Positions 1-10,892 are shown, numbered from the stretch's first letter. The stretch is DNA of 64,000 nucleotides from Chaetoceros tenuissimus (GCA_021927905.1 BLLK01000058.1:1178001-1242000), one strand, 5' to 3'. The notes: generated by a model not told the origin, from the sequence alone. Program-made: numbers and translations.

Positions 1-425
1 TCCTCTACATCAGGATGACGGTTCCCAGTCTCGTCTTCGTCAGGTCCAGGTGCACGCTTCAATTTCTCATTGAGAAACGCCTTTCTATGCTTCATCATAG
101 ACAAGGAAGGTACACGAGAGAAGTCAATATCCCCGAACCTATTGGTACTCATCATCTATTCAGGACACTTCAATACCTTGGACAGTCTTGCAACAAGCTT
201 TCGATAGTCTTTTTTGGTGTCAAACTATCTGGAAATGTATGCTTTGCAAGAGCTGAAGCTTGCTTCATGTACTGACTTGACTCACGAGGAATCCATTTAG
301 CAAGCAAAGAAATCTTCATACTGTCACTTCCTTCTGCCTCAAGAGCCCGTTGGTCCTTCATTAGCTGCTCTGAGCATAGATCCAATATCACTCTTTGAAT
401 TCTATTTTTCTGACCGAGACTTTGA
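1..425 (-). pseudogene. Truncated second copy of the DUF2828 gene
   Basis: This stretch aligns by eye almost base for base with 4370-4795, the middle of the DUF2828 gene further along the window, in the same orientation. It runs off the left edge. At about 206-214 it has lost one base relative to the other copy (a run reading tcttttttgg instead of gctttctttgg), which shifts the frame. Homology stops abruptly near 425, eight bases before the start of an unrelated reading frame on the + strand. It keeps a TAC tyrosine codon at about 270 where the longer copy has TAA, so it records the ancestral state of that codon. A truncated, frameshifted duplicate is the simplest reading. Confidence 0.8.
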
Positions 426-432
426 ATTTACA

Positions 433-888
433 GTGGAGAACAAGGCCAAGGCACGGAAACAAGCCGAAAATAAGGCAAAACAACTAGAAAATGCCCAGAA
501 ACAAAAGATAGCTGCAAAGGCTGCAGGTACAGCCGAGGACAAACCAAAGAAAAAATCAAAAGGGCGTGGTGCTAAGCAAAGAGAGAGAAAGCGTAAGATG
601 AGAGCTGAGGGGCTCTTGGACGATAATGGAAATAAGATTGAGCCTGAGCAAAATACCAATAAAAAACAGAAACAGTCAGAAGAACCTGTCGAAAGTAAGC
701 CATCGACAAAGAAGAAGGCTGTGAAACCAAAGAAGAAACCAAAGAAGGTAGATAAGGAAGAAAAGAAATTTGAGGATATGGTGCAATCTTATAAGAATAC
801 TTTTGCAGGTATCTCCGAAAAGACTGAGATAAAGGAACCCGAAAATCCAAGGAAAGATATTTCCAAGAAACGATGGTTTGAGGAGTAA
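433..888 (+). CDS. Lysine-rich C-terminal piece of a nucleolar RNA-binding protein (RBM28/Nop4-like), partial
   Basis: An open frame of about 151 codons, very rich in Lys and Glu, ends in ...KKRWFEE. The layout of a basic linker, then a short helix (FEDMVQSYKNTFAG), then a terminal RWF/E resembles the C-terminal tail of RBM28/Nop4 ribosome-biogenesis proteins; this rests on recall and is not certain. There is no ATG at the start. Instead the frame opens directly after tttacag, a good 3' splice site whose AG is at 432-433, so this looks like a last exon. The upstream exons would lie left of the window or were lost when the DUF2828 fragment arrived. Without its RRM domains the piece is probably not functional alone unless spliced to an exon outside the window. 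Confidence 0.45.
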   Translation: MENKAKARKQAENKAKQLENAQKQKIAAKAAGTAEDKPKKKSKGRGAKQRERKRKMRAEGLLDDNGNKIEPEQNTNKKQKQSEEPVESKPSTKKKAVKPKKKPKKVDKEEKKFEDMVQSYKNTFAGISEKTEIKEPENPRKDISKKRWFEE

Positions 889-1042
889 ACATATCACTCG
901 TTGTTGGAATTGTAGTAATTTTTAAATCGTGATGTTATGTATTTGTCTTTAAAACTAGATTCCATGGGTAATATGGTTCCTTTTCTTCTCCTTTTACGTA
1001 CTTGCCCAATGCGTAAGCTCGTACGTCAGTTATTTTAGCCAC

Positions 1043-1738
1043 ATGTGTCAAATCTGGAACCAAGCCGCCATCTCAAACGAAACAGAAAACAACGGAATTG
1101 ATGAGCAGTCAACAAACACTTCTTCTCATAAAGCTTTAAGTAAAGCACTATTGAGGATGAAGTTTACAATTCTCAGGCTCATTGCAGGCTCACCTGCATC
1201 GCGCTCCCCCCTTGCTGCTAGCAGTGAGGATGAAAAGTCAAGCTCTCCAGAGAGCCCTCCGGCTCAAGGATTGCTTGCAAGGTATCTCCCTTCTGTATTC
1301 TCATTCAGAAGGAGTTCCGACTCCGATGTCGACTGTGCTGATAGCACCTCGGCTTCTGGAAGCACGGAAGGAACCGACGGATGTACCAACACTGGTGGAA
1401 ATGCTACTGCTGAACGCAGAGCTTCTTCCAGAGCATCCAATCGTCCTTCCTCCCGGTCTGTGAGATTTACACTCCCTAAAAAAGGTGAGCACCGTGAATT
1501 TCCAAAAGCAGAACCGGGCGTTGCCGATACTCGCTGGTGGCTGGATGAATCTCTTGGAGATCTTCCGAAGAAATCAGCTGAGATGAGTCCACCCTCCCGT
1601 GGAATCATCAAGAAGGCAACTAGTTCGTCTTGTAGAGAACCACTCGGATCTGGCTACTTCATTGTAGGCGGTCGCATTCGTCGGTACTCTCATCGCTTGC
1701 AACAGAAGGCTCTGAAGGAAGCTTCTAAGTCTATCTAG
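1043..1738 (+). CDS. Hypothetical basic, serine-rich protein, 231 aa
   Basis: A single-exon frame from an ATG to TAG. I do not recognise a family. The protein is low in complexity, with many Ser, Arg, Glu and Pro; the middle (about residues 60-140) looks disordered. Around residue 140 it contains RSVRF followed by TLP, which fits the RVxF docking motif for protein phosphatase 1, and it has several basic-serine patches that could be phosphorylated. A second in-frame Met at residue 39 is a possible alternative start. The DNA is visibly richer in G and C than its surroundings, which supports real coding. No signal peptide or membrane segment is evident. Confidence 0.6.
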   Translation: MCQIWNQAAISNETENNGIDEQSTNTSSHKALSKALLRMKFTILRLIAGSPASRSPLAASSEDEKSSSPESPPAQGLLARYLPSVFSFRRSSDSDVDCADSTSASGSTEGTDGCTNTGGNATAERRASSRASNRPSSRSVRFTLPKKGEHREFPKAEPGVADTRWWLDESLGDLPKKSAEMSPPSRGIIKKATSSSCREPLGSGYFIVGGRIRRYSHRLQQKALKEASKSI

Positions 1739-3360
1739 GTAAGTAAAATGAAATGAAGTTGTGTCGTCTTGTTGATGAAAGATGATGAAAGAAGATGCAT
1801 TAGTTTCTGTTGGAGAACAAGACTCATTTGACATCAGATTTGACACCAAATACAACGTTTACTTACCGACAATGCATATACTCACTCTTCCTTCCTTTTC
1901 TTTCTACAATAGGCATGTGATAGCGAACTGCATCTCTCTTCAACCTTTGTGTAGAGGGGGGAGGCTTTAGATACAGGATATTTGTTCGTTGAGAAAATTG
2001 AACCATTGATGAAACCACGCAACAGGTCGTTAAGGAATCCATGTACTAACAAAGGATCGTCCTCTGGACGGTTGTACATGACCCATCTCTGGACGCCAAA
2101 GGAGATTGGGGTTGATTCATCCTTAGCAACCCAGGCCTGGCCTGTTCGTCCCCTTCCATTACTTGTAGTGGAAACAGCAATGAATTTATTCATTGTCTGA
2201 AGCAGCTCGACTTTCACTTACCCAACCTGGGAACAAGTTGATTCGCCAGAAATGGTAGTTGAGAGGTGTTTGGGGTTCACTAAGTAGCAATGCGTAAGCG
2301 ATTGTTGTAGGTTCATCTTTTCTTTTTTCTCTGGCAAAAACGAAATACATCTGTCCTGTATCTAAGCTCAATCTCACCATTGGATTGGGTTGTGTGACTT
2401 GTCCACGGCTTCTCTCGCTCCAACTTGTTCAAGGCCTTCACGTGGCTTGGAGTGTCAGTAGGAAGTTGATTCATTTGTTTGGATCTTTGGGTTGTTGTGA
2501 TAGCCCTGACTTCTGAAGCTAACGTTGAACAAATACTTTCTTTTCAAATCGTAAGCATGGTCCCTTTACATACTCGGTGAGTGCATTTGTGTGTAGATTT
2601 TGTTTTTGTCTATCTTACTAACTTGATGTTACCTTTTTCATTCAAAGTACATTGCAATCGTATTGTTCGCATGCACAGTTTCTTATCCAAGTTCGATGTT
2701 GCCCATGGAGGAGCGATTCTCGAGTTTCATCCTCATAATCATGGATCAAATGCTTTCTCATCTGTTTTGACGAACATATTCTATTGCGTACATAGAATAC
2801 TAGGTTGTTTACTTTCGTCTTTCGCAGGCAAATCACTTACTTCACGAGGATCCATCCTTTGCTTGTGCTATCCTCATATGATTCCATATTTAAGGACTTG
2901 CTATGATTATCTTTCACCAGAGGTGATCGATCACAAAAGTAAATGAAAGTAGCCCCTAATGCTTGTAACCATTCATCGTCAAGTCCAGAAATAGATTGCA
3001 TTGTATCATGGAAACTTCTGTGTAGCTTTATCGCCTTTTTCGATAATATACTGAATATATTGGCTCAAACTGCGAGTCATAAACCATGAAACAGGAAAAC
3101 TTCTGATTCTTTGTGATTTATTGTACTGGGCAGAGTTGTAAAGACATCTTTCGTTGTTGTGATAGTGATCTCTCGCTGGCCAAGACTACAGCCAATACCT
3201 TTCCTCATATAGGTTCTTCTCGCTAAGGAAGTTTCAATACAACAACAAGGTCTAGATCGTTTCCAAGTCCTCCTCTTTCTGTCCTTCCACAGTGGTCAAA
3301 ATTTAGAAGATAGATAGATTAATATACTTGAAAGCTCTTGCTGAATTGAATACTATACAT
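1739..3360. other. Gene-poor stretch with a possible decayed coding segment
   Basis: About 1.6 kb with no intact gene. The 1900-2400 part reads partly like old protein-coding DNA on the - strand and is listed separately. From 2400 to 3360 I see only short frames of unconvincing composition and no clear repeat, RNA gene or mobile element. Confidence 0.5.
1900..2400 (-). pseudogene. Possible relic with a biotin-ligase-like GRGR motif
   Basis: On the - strand two overlapping frames look protein-like. The downstream one contains FIAVSTTSNGRGRTGQAWVA (around 2100-2190), which fits the nucleotide-binding signature of biotin-protein ligases (GRGR, then Gly, then Trp). The upstream frame ends at a good donor (tgg|gtaagt, about 2215). 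I could not assemble a start, the catalytic lysine region or the rest of a ligase. It may be a decayed gene, a part of a spliced gene that I cannot reconstruct, or chance. Confidence 0.25.
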
Positions 3361-5214
3361 TTATGTTACATTTACAAACTCTCCATAAAACTCAAGATCA
3401 CCCTCTCTTGAGTCCTTCAGTACCTTCCGCACTGCTTCGTAGTCTTCACTATCCAAGGCCTTACGTACCGTCGAGTATGGATCCTTCTTGGTTTGCATCA
3501 CGACCTCGTCACCATTCTCATCAATCCAAGTCTCCTCTTCTCCCAAGGACTCTCCATCTAGAAGCAACTTCATCAACGATGGTGAGTATCCCGACAACAT
3601 GGTCACGTTCTCAGTATCAGCTTGGGCTGGAAATCCTTGTGTGTTACCTCTTAGATTCCAGTAGATGATATGAGGCGCTGGCCATGCCTTTCCACATACC
3701 TTTAATCCCTCCTCCTTGAACCTACGAACAATCCTCTCCTGATGCGTTTCCCATGCTCCATTTTGATCACTTGCCACATCGAATTGCATATCAGAGAATA
3801 CAATTAGATCTGGAATGTCCTCTGGCTCAAGCTTAGCCTCAACAGCGACCTTGAGAATGTGCTCACAAGCTTCCTCGAAGTTTGTGTTGCATCCCCATGG
3901 AGCGCTTTGGACTCGGCGGACCTTCTCTTCCAAGGACATAGACGGATCGATCTCCACCCATTCCGGCCTTGCGGAGAATGTCAAGCACCTATTAGCATAA
4001 GAAGGAGAAGTAATCTCACTTACAAGTATGCCAAGTGCAATGGCAACTTCCATCGGAGTTCCCAACATGGATCCAGACACATCCACCAAAGGAACAACAT
4101 TCCCAAGGTCTACCACCTTGCCCATTACCTCATCCTCATTCTTTTCCTCCTTGATCTTAATCATGGCTTCGAGTACACCACCTCGGATATCATCCCACTG
4201 ACAACAGAGTAAATCCTTTTCAAGGGAGCTGAACTCATTGGTCCGGAAACTCCAGCCATCATTCATGAATTTCTTCACAATTTGATGAGGATATAGTTGT
4301 TGCCCCTTGATTTTCTTCACCTTTGTGTCGAGGATAGTTTCACGAAGTCTCTTCCTACACTTGACTCTATCCTCTACATCAGGATGACGGTTACCAGTCT
4401 CCTCTTCGTGAGGTCCAGGTGCACTCTTCAATTTCTCATTGAGAAACGCCTTTCTATGCTTCATCATAGACAAGGAAGGTACACGAGAGAAGTCAATATC
4501 CCCGAACCTCTTGTCACTCATCATTTGCTCTGGACAATTCAATACCTTGGACAGTCTTGCAACAAGCTTTCGATAGGCTTTCTTTGGTGTCTTACTATTT
4601 GGAAAGGTATGCTTTGCAATAGCTGAAGCTTGCTTCTTTTACTGACTAGACTCACGAGGAATCCATTTAGCAAGTAAAGAAACCTTCTTACTGCCACTCC
4701 CTTCTGTATCAAGAGCCGTTTGGTCCTTCATAAGATGCTCTGAGCATAGATCCAATATCACTCTCTGGATTCTATCCTTCTGATCGAGACTTTGATTCTC
4801 CGCCAGATCATAGATTTGGAACCAGTCTTTGTAACTACCATACTCAGGAACAAGTACCAAGAGCTCCTCCACAGTGTCTGGATAGATGGAATGGAGTTTC
4901 AATATCATACTGTGGAAGAGATTTCTCTCGCCCTTCCCTCCTCGACAGTTGCGAGTCTGAAATGCCATGATGAATAGATCGGCTATTCTATCTGGGTTTC
5001 CCTCTGCCTCCTTCATCACCTCCTTGATGAGATCATCCAATCTTGTCTTTGGTAAATCTCTCACTAAAGCAAAGAATAGAGCTACAATACTTTCCTTTAC
5101 TCCAGCTGCTGTGTACTCAGGAGAATTGTTTTCGCCAAGCATCTTTTCAGATGGAACCTTTAATGCAGCATCCATCGCGTTGAGAAATGCAGATTGATTT
5201 TGTTCAACAGACAT
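3361..5214 (-). pseudogene. DUF2828 / von Willebrand factor A protein, interrupted by one stop codon
   Basis: Reading from the ATG at 5214, the frame encodes a DUF2828 domain: an N-terminal alpha-helical part (residues 1-190, with FQTRNCRGGKGERNLF and GSYKDWFQIYDL) and a C-terminal vWA domain with the metal-site motif DVSGS. Such proteins are related to TROVE/Ro60 vWA proteins; their cellular role is poorly known. The frame is closed by TAA at 4639-4641, yet continues open in the same frame to TAA at 3361, for about 617 sense codons in all, a normal family length. In the fragment at 1-425 the matching codon is TAC (Tyr), so a single C-to-A change made the stop. It is either a very young pseudogene, a sequencing error, or a read-through codon. 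The promoter side faces the 3' end of the plastid protein gene. Confidence 0.85.
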
Positions 5215-5476
5215 GGTTTCTTTATGCTGTAACTTTATGCTTTAAAGTTTTTGTGAGCGAAAATGAATCGTCTGAAAGAAATTCAGTGTTATATTACTAT
5301 GTATGCGAAGCTTTGAAGACTTTAGAATTCATGAGAAGTTCCTAGACTATCTTGTTAGGTCACAGACCTTCGCATTGTTCTAGATTGTTCCTCGAAAGCT
5401 AAATTAGTAAACATTAAAGACCTCTTTTCTTTAAAACAAATTCTTGTTCTACAATAATTACACTATTGCGCTCTTC

Positions 5477-6418
5477 TTAGAGAATAGTCTTGCAAACACC
5501 ATCACAGTCTCCTAGCTGTCCAAATCCAACATCAATATCGAAGAACACTCTAAGAGCTGGTGCAATGAACAAAGTTCCATAAGCAACGACTTGGATTACG
5601 ATAAATGTAAGTGCTCCAAGTCCAGTTACAAATCTTCCTCTTGCAGCAGCTGATGAGAATTCATCTACATTGAAACTATTTCCATTCTTGTAAATTGATA
5701 GAGTCTTTTCCACCTTATCTGGAGTTGCAATAGATGCTCCCCATGCCCAAGTGTCAAACACTGCATCAAGAGCAGAATCCCCAATTTCTACATTGTTCTT
5801 GGAGATACGAGCCTTTTCAGCCTTTTCAAGATCCGCCCCTCCAATTGGTTCGCCATTTTCATCAGTTGGCCATCCCAAAAACTTTGCCTTTCTAATATTT
5901 TCCTTAAACATATCTCTTGGTAGCCACATTACATTTGCTGCTTGTTGGGTAGATGGAAGATTTTTCCAATCAGCTATGCTCTGATACCCTTGGATTCTTC
6001 CAATGATTGCAATAATATCTACAAGTGGAATCTCTTCATTTGCAAAAATAAGAGCTTGACCCTTCAATGGAGGTCCAGATGCTCCAGATTCAACAACATA
6101 GTTTTTTCTATCATCTCCACCAGCACGGTTTCCAGATAAAGTTGAAATCATACTCTTATTTGCTGCAATTGCTGCTGGAATAAGTCCACCTCCAAATAGA
6201 AGTACAATTAGAACACTCTTGACAACCTCACCATAATCTTCTACTTTACTCATGAGGATATCAGAAGATTGAACCAAAGATTCCATGTTCTCAGTTAGAC
6301 TTGCTGGTTCTGGAAGAGCAGACATTTGTTGAGTTCTAGGAGAAAAACTTCTTGGAGCTGGTGCAAATGCACTCGCCGAAGCAATACATAGTAGAAAAAG
6401 AGATGAACTAAGCTTCAT
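5477..6418 (-). CDS. Plastid-targeted two-helix membrane protein, 313 aa
   Basis: The first in-frame ATG (6416-6418) gives a bipartite plastid presequence: a hydrophobic signal peptide (residues 3-17) ending in ASAFAP (15-20), the motif in which cleavage before Phe exposes a transit peptide in diatoms and other red-lineage plastids. The mature part has a hydrophobic segment at about residues 66-86 and a second near 263-293, separated by a soluble loop that contains a proline-glycine-rich stretch. I do not recognise a named family; a thylakoid or inner-envelope protein conserved among diatoms is likely. It has no evident intron. Its 5' end faces the RING-Smr gene across about 330 bp. Confidence 0.85.
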   Translation of the reverse strand: MKLSSSLFLLCIASASAFAPAPRSFSPRTQQMSALPEPASLTENMESLVQSSDILMSKVEDYGEVVKSVLIVLLFGGGLIPAAIAANKSMISTLSGNRAGGDDRKNYVVESGASGPPLKGQALIFANEEIPLVDIIAIIGRIQGYQSIADWKNLPSTQQAANVMWLPRDMFKENIRKAKFLGWPTDENGEPIGGADLEKAEKARISKNNVEIGDSALDAVFDTWAWGASIATPDKVEKTLSIYKNGNSFNVDEFSSAAARGRFVTGLGALTFIVIQVVAYGTLFIAPALRVFFDIDVGFGQLGDCDGVCKTIL

Positions 6419-6746
6419 TGTTGCGATTCTATAAAACAAGATACTCAAGTGTATATTCGGTATCAAGGATCAAGGAAGTAAGATGAAGAAAAAGTGATGG
6501 ATCGGATGTTCAACTTCGCTGCGGGCAATCTACGTCACAAAAATGAGATCAATCCCTTCTTGACATGGAATACTTGCATTAATTTAGCAAGTATGGTTTG
6601 TTTGGTCCTTTTGGTCCGTCCATCGAAACATGTTTGGTTCAACATCTTGAATCTTGAAGCTTTCATCTCATTATTCGTATTCATCCATTCATTGAAATTA
6701 ATACCATAAAGTAATATACCAACAGCGTACAAATCAAAAACTGAAC
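6419..6746. promoter_or_regulatory. Divergent intergenic region between plastid protein and RING-Smr gene
   Basis: About 330 bp of AT-rich DNA between two divergent start codons. It must hold both promoters. I see no distinctive operator or repeat. Confidence 0.5.
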
Positions 6747-9700
6747 ATGTCTTGGGAAGAATTTCGTGTTGGCCAGCGTGTTCTATTTAAATGCGAAGAG
6801 AATGATGTGTGGTGGTGCGAGGGGAAGATCACCAGAGTAAATGCTGATTCCAATACTACGAACACGTATTCTATTCAGCAATGGGTTGCTGCCTGTGATA
6901 CTATTCCAGGATCAAGTGATCCACCTATGATGCAACCTGGGGAGACTTTTTCAGGAGTTCCTCAAAGAAGGATGAAGCTCTTTCCAAATGAAAAATCGTA
7001 CGTTGACAAATTAATGGAGGCGACATACCAAAGTCCTCCCTACAACGACCCTCATGCACACTTGTATATGACACAGAAAACAAAGACTGTTATTGTCAAT
7101 GGAAAACGAATGCAAAAATCTTGTATTAAGATACCACTAGAAGAATTGTCAGATATTGTCGGTGATTCGGATGCTATCTGGAGAATAATTGGACAAGTAA
7201 AAAATAGAAGAAAGGTTAGTGGTGGCGCTAGTGCTGCTAATGTGGACCCCGTGATGCTTGTACATAGTGTGATCCCGAAGAATAGAAATTTTGACAAAGA
7301 TGTCCTTTATGAAAAGGCTCAACAAAACTCCGCACTGATGCTTCAACTAGCTGATCTTACTCACTTTGGATTATGTAGAGTGTCCCCAGATTTCAACAAA
7401 GCCTTAACGTACTACAGGTGTGCTGCATGGGGTTTGTCCGAAGAAGACGGAGAAAAACTTGGTGAGCAAGCAGTTCATTATGGTTTTGCTTATCCTATGG
7501 GTCAACCCGAAGCTCTCTGTGCCCTTGCTGGTATCTTGTGGTTTATGCTAGGCGAATCAATTAATGAACACAATCCTGATGCTATGATTCAAGCCATTCG
7601 ACAGTCACCTGATTTGAACGGAGTGGCTCAAATGGTAGTGTTTTTACTCGGGCATGCTATTCGTAGAGAATGGGAATGCCCTCTAGCATTCGTGGTTGGA
7701 CAAGCATTGCGGGATGCGCAAATTATAGATGCTTTCCTTCCCGGAAGTTTCAACCTACTTCAAGCTTTGGAGTGTAAGATTACAAGGGAGGAAGAAGAAC
7801 CTCCTCAATTTATGGAAGACTTACGCCAGAACCAGATTAGTCATGATGACTACCTCTCAACACGAAATGCATCAGCAGAATTGAGTGAAGAAGATTTCCT
7901 GATGTTTTCGAAGAAAGCAAATTCGATATTTCTTGATCTTCCAGTGAAAATTCTTGCGCCTTCGGGAATGGTTCATTCCAACATCCATGTAGAATATGCT
8001 CGCATGTCATTTCCTCCGTATCCATTGGTAGTTTTTATCATTAACCCACTTGCTGAATATATTTACTGTACAGTTAAGTTACTGGGTGAGCTTGAGTATA
8101 TACCGTACTCTCCAGATGCTTTCAAGTAAGTGCAATCAGTATTGTTTTTATTCTAGAGTTAGTACTCCCTTCTCAAATTACTTCCGTTACTTCATCCAAA
8201 TGCAGATTCATTTGGGATAAAGTTGTCTTTTCTCTTCATCGTGGAGTAAATGGTACTAAGAGATTTCGCCCCCCACTGATCACCTTCGCTGATAGACCAG
8301 GAGATAGGCGTTTAGCTGAGTTTATCAAGTCACAAATTGGATCGAATTCTGGCACTGAAATTAAAGTTGTGCGAACAAATGAATATAAATTGAAACAAGG
8401 TCGAGAATATAGAGCAATGTATGATATTATGGAAAGCATGAAGGAAGATATGAATAGTGGAATGAAGCGAATCATGCGTAATAATGATGCTGAAGTTAGA
8501 CTTCCAACACAAACAAATGAGTGCGTAGATATTCCCATTGAAGAACTATTATTGGATGTCGAAGGGATCAAAGCAGAAGGAAATGCTTTGTTTATTCAAG
8601 AGAGGTTCCATCCGGCTCAAAGATGCTACTCCGAAGCTATAGATAAAATACAGAGATCAATGAATGTTGATCAAAGAGTGAAAAAACTACTTGGTACTAT
8701 TCTCAGTAACAGAGCTGCTTGTTTTTTGAAGACTTCTGAAAATATGAGTCCCGATTCAGCCAAGGCTGTATTGATGAAGGCTGTTGATGACTGTACTGTA
8801 GCGATGAAATTTTCTAGCATTTTACCAAGTAGAGTAGTGATGAAAATTGAACGAAGAAAAAATGATGCCATGAAACGAATTGGGGGAATAAAGAGTCAAG
8901 ATTCGGCATGGGGAGAATTATCGTCTTTTAATGCTGTAACAGAAGAGCAGTTTGGTGTGCCAAATCAAGCAGTGCACCCAAGTGGGTCCAGGCCTCGACG
9001 TGGAAATAATCGCAGTAGAAGAAATAGAAGAAGGAGAGGAGGTCGAAGACGTAATCAAAATAGGAACCAACGTAGTTCAACCAGCGAAGTTGTTGAAAAT
9101 TCCGATGAAGTATCAGTAGAATCTGTGGTAACAGCTACTACTGTCATCCTTGGAAAGGATCTGCTTGAAAGTGAATTAGCAGAGTTTATCACGGAAAGCG
9201 AAGACCCTTGTCCATGCTGCTTCGAACGTTTTCGTGTGGAACTCTCTGATACGCATACCACAATACTGCAGTGCAATCATGTTTGCTGCCTGCCATGCTT
9301 GGCAGATCTACAGAAAAAGAGTAAAAGAAACAAAGATCCTATACCCTTCACATGTCCTATTTGTAGATTTCCCATTCAAGAAAACATTATTGAGAATGCC
9401 ATCAACCCCGTTCTTGAGAGTACGGTATCTATTCAAGAACGATTAAAACTCCTACCACTTGGGGAACTAGACTCTGAAAATGTAGCAAGAACTTTACTTG
9501 CAGCAAAAATGTTCAAAGTTGGTGATGTGTTGAGAGCGCTTGATGCAATGCTTACTGACTCTCTTCAAGCTACGTTGCGCAAAGATAAACTTTTATCTCC
9601 CGAAGAGAAGCAGACGATCTATGAAGAGTGTAGGCGCCCTATTGACATTTTGCTTTCAGAAATTGATCAAAAGCGAAATGAGTACAACTCGCTTAGAGAT

Positions 9701-10096
9701 TGGGAAAATGAAGAGGCAAAAACTATAGCAGCTCGGATCGAAGAAATTGAAGAGGTTCTCATCCCAAAAGAAAGAGAAAAAGCAGTGAATGCAATTTGGG
9801 AAAAAGTAAACATTGGAAAGGGACATGAAAACGAGTTTGGTGAGGTGGAAGTTGATTTCCACGCTCTTCATGTCGACGAAGCAAAGAAACAATTTGACCA
9901 AAGAGTTCTTCCTGTTTTAGAGGCACTGCGGAGTGTCTTGTTAATTGTAGGTAGAGGAAATCATAGCGAAGGACACATTTCGAAACTAAAGCCAGCTCTT
10001 CGCAGACATATTCAAACTCATCGTAAAAAGAAGTCAATGTCTCACGAACAAGTTGAAGGGAACGATGGGGCAATAAGAGTAAAATGGATCGGATAA
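6747..10096 (+). CDS. TPR-RING-Smr domain protein, 1,089 aa
   Basis: Two exons, 6747-8125 and 8206-10096, join through an 80-nt GT-AG intron (ttcaa|gtaagt ... aaatgcag|attc) that keeps the frame. In order: a small Tudor/SH3-like N-terminus (residues 1-60); an alpha-helical SEL1/TPR-like region; a TPR block at about 570-665; an Arg-Gly/Arg-rich stretch at about 720-750; a RING-HC finger at 795-846 with all eight ligands (CPCC, CNHVCCLPC, CPIC); a coiled coil; and a C-terminal Smr domain at about 1008-1065 with the D-x-H motif (VDFHALH, Asp1010 and His1012) and GRGNHS (1042-1047). RING domains recruit E2 enzymes for ubiquitin transfer; Smr domains of the Cue2/NONU-1 type cut mRNA at collided ribosomes. 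The combination suggests an RNA-linked E3 ligase acting in ribosome quality control; that role is inference. Confidence 0.88.
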
Positions 10097-10262
10097 TTTG
10101 AAGAGGGAGTAGGAATCTTAAAAATCCCATATTTGCATCGAATACTCTACTATTCCTCAATAGAAGCGCATTACGGCATACGTAAGATATCAAACAGGAA
10201 ACTTTCTTATCCTTACATATCTCTTTAGCTTATTATTCGTATTTCAGGAGTCGTCCCCCACT

Positions 10263-10892
10263 TTACAAAAACGTGGCTATCCACCGCAATGCCTCTTGAT
10301 ATCCTTCACCTCGATAAACACTCATTCGAAACATTTTTATACAATCACTCGAGCCTAATTTCTCCTGATAAAAAGGAATAATCTCATCCAAGTATCCAAT
10401 CTGTTGCGCAATCAATTCATTACTAGCAGCACGACCATCATCACATTTGTTCAACATGATTGCCAACGGTATAGGACTCTCACTACCATCATCATTTCCA
10501 TCTTCATTCAACAAGACACTATCATGAATCAAAGCATCCAATTCATCCTTGACTTCTTCTAATCGATTCACATCAACAGCATCAATTAAAAACAAGACAC
10601 CTTGTACATTACACACATAATCTTCCCATAAATGCCTCACAGCTTCATGACCACCTATATCCCACGCATGAAACGTAATCCCTTCATGTGTAAATGATTC
10701 TTCATGTGCACGTTGTGTCGGTGGAAAGTAATTTCGTAATGCTTTATTGGTTTGCAGTTTATGTAAAAAAGTCGTTTTGCCGGCGTTATCTAATCCCAGA
10801 AAGAGGATTGTTCCTTTTTTATGCTTGAGTCCTAGAGATGTGAATAATTTATCAAGGATCGCTTTGATTATTTTTTGAATTGTACTAATCAT
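10263..10892 (-). CDS. Sar1-like small GTPase, 209 aa
   Basis: A single exon. The G motifs are present: P-loop GLDNAGKT (33-40), a PT of switch I (58-59), WDIGGH (77-82, with the catalytic His of the Sar1 type), and NKCD (148-151). The C-terminal MSVYRGEGYQEALRWIA matches the Sar1 signature rather than Arf, which would instead have an N-terminal myristoylated Gly. Sar1 recruits the COPII coat at endoplasmic-reticulum exit sites. The N-terminal 20 residues could form the membrane-inserting amphipathic helix. An acidic insertion (about 130-139) before beta-5 and the replacement of the usual NKID are unusual, so it may be a divergent paralogue rather than the main Sar1. It converges on the RING-Smr gene. 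Confidence 0.85.
   Translation of the reverse strand: MISTIQKIIKAILDKLFTSLGLKHKKGTILFLGLDNAGKTTFLHKLQTNKALRNYFPPTQRAHEESFTHEGITFHAWDIGGHEAVRHLWEDYVCNVQGVLFLIDAVDVNRLEEVKDELDALIHDSVLLNEDGNDDGSESPIPLAIMLNKCDDGRAASNELIAQQIGYLDEIIPFYQEKLGSSDCIKMFRMSVYRGEGYQEALRWIATFL

Noticed and set aside
2581-2946. A 121-codon + strand frame in the gene-poor stretch
   Set aside because: No conserved motif; composition resembles non-coding DNA and it lacks an ordered start context.
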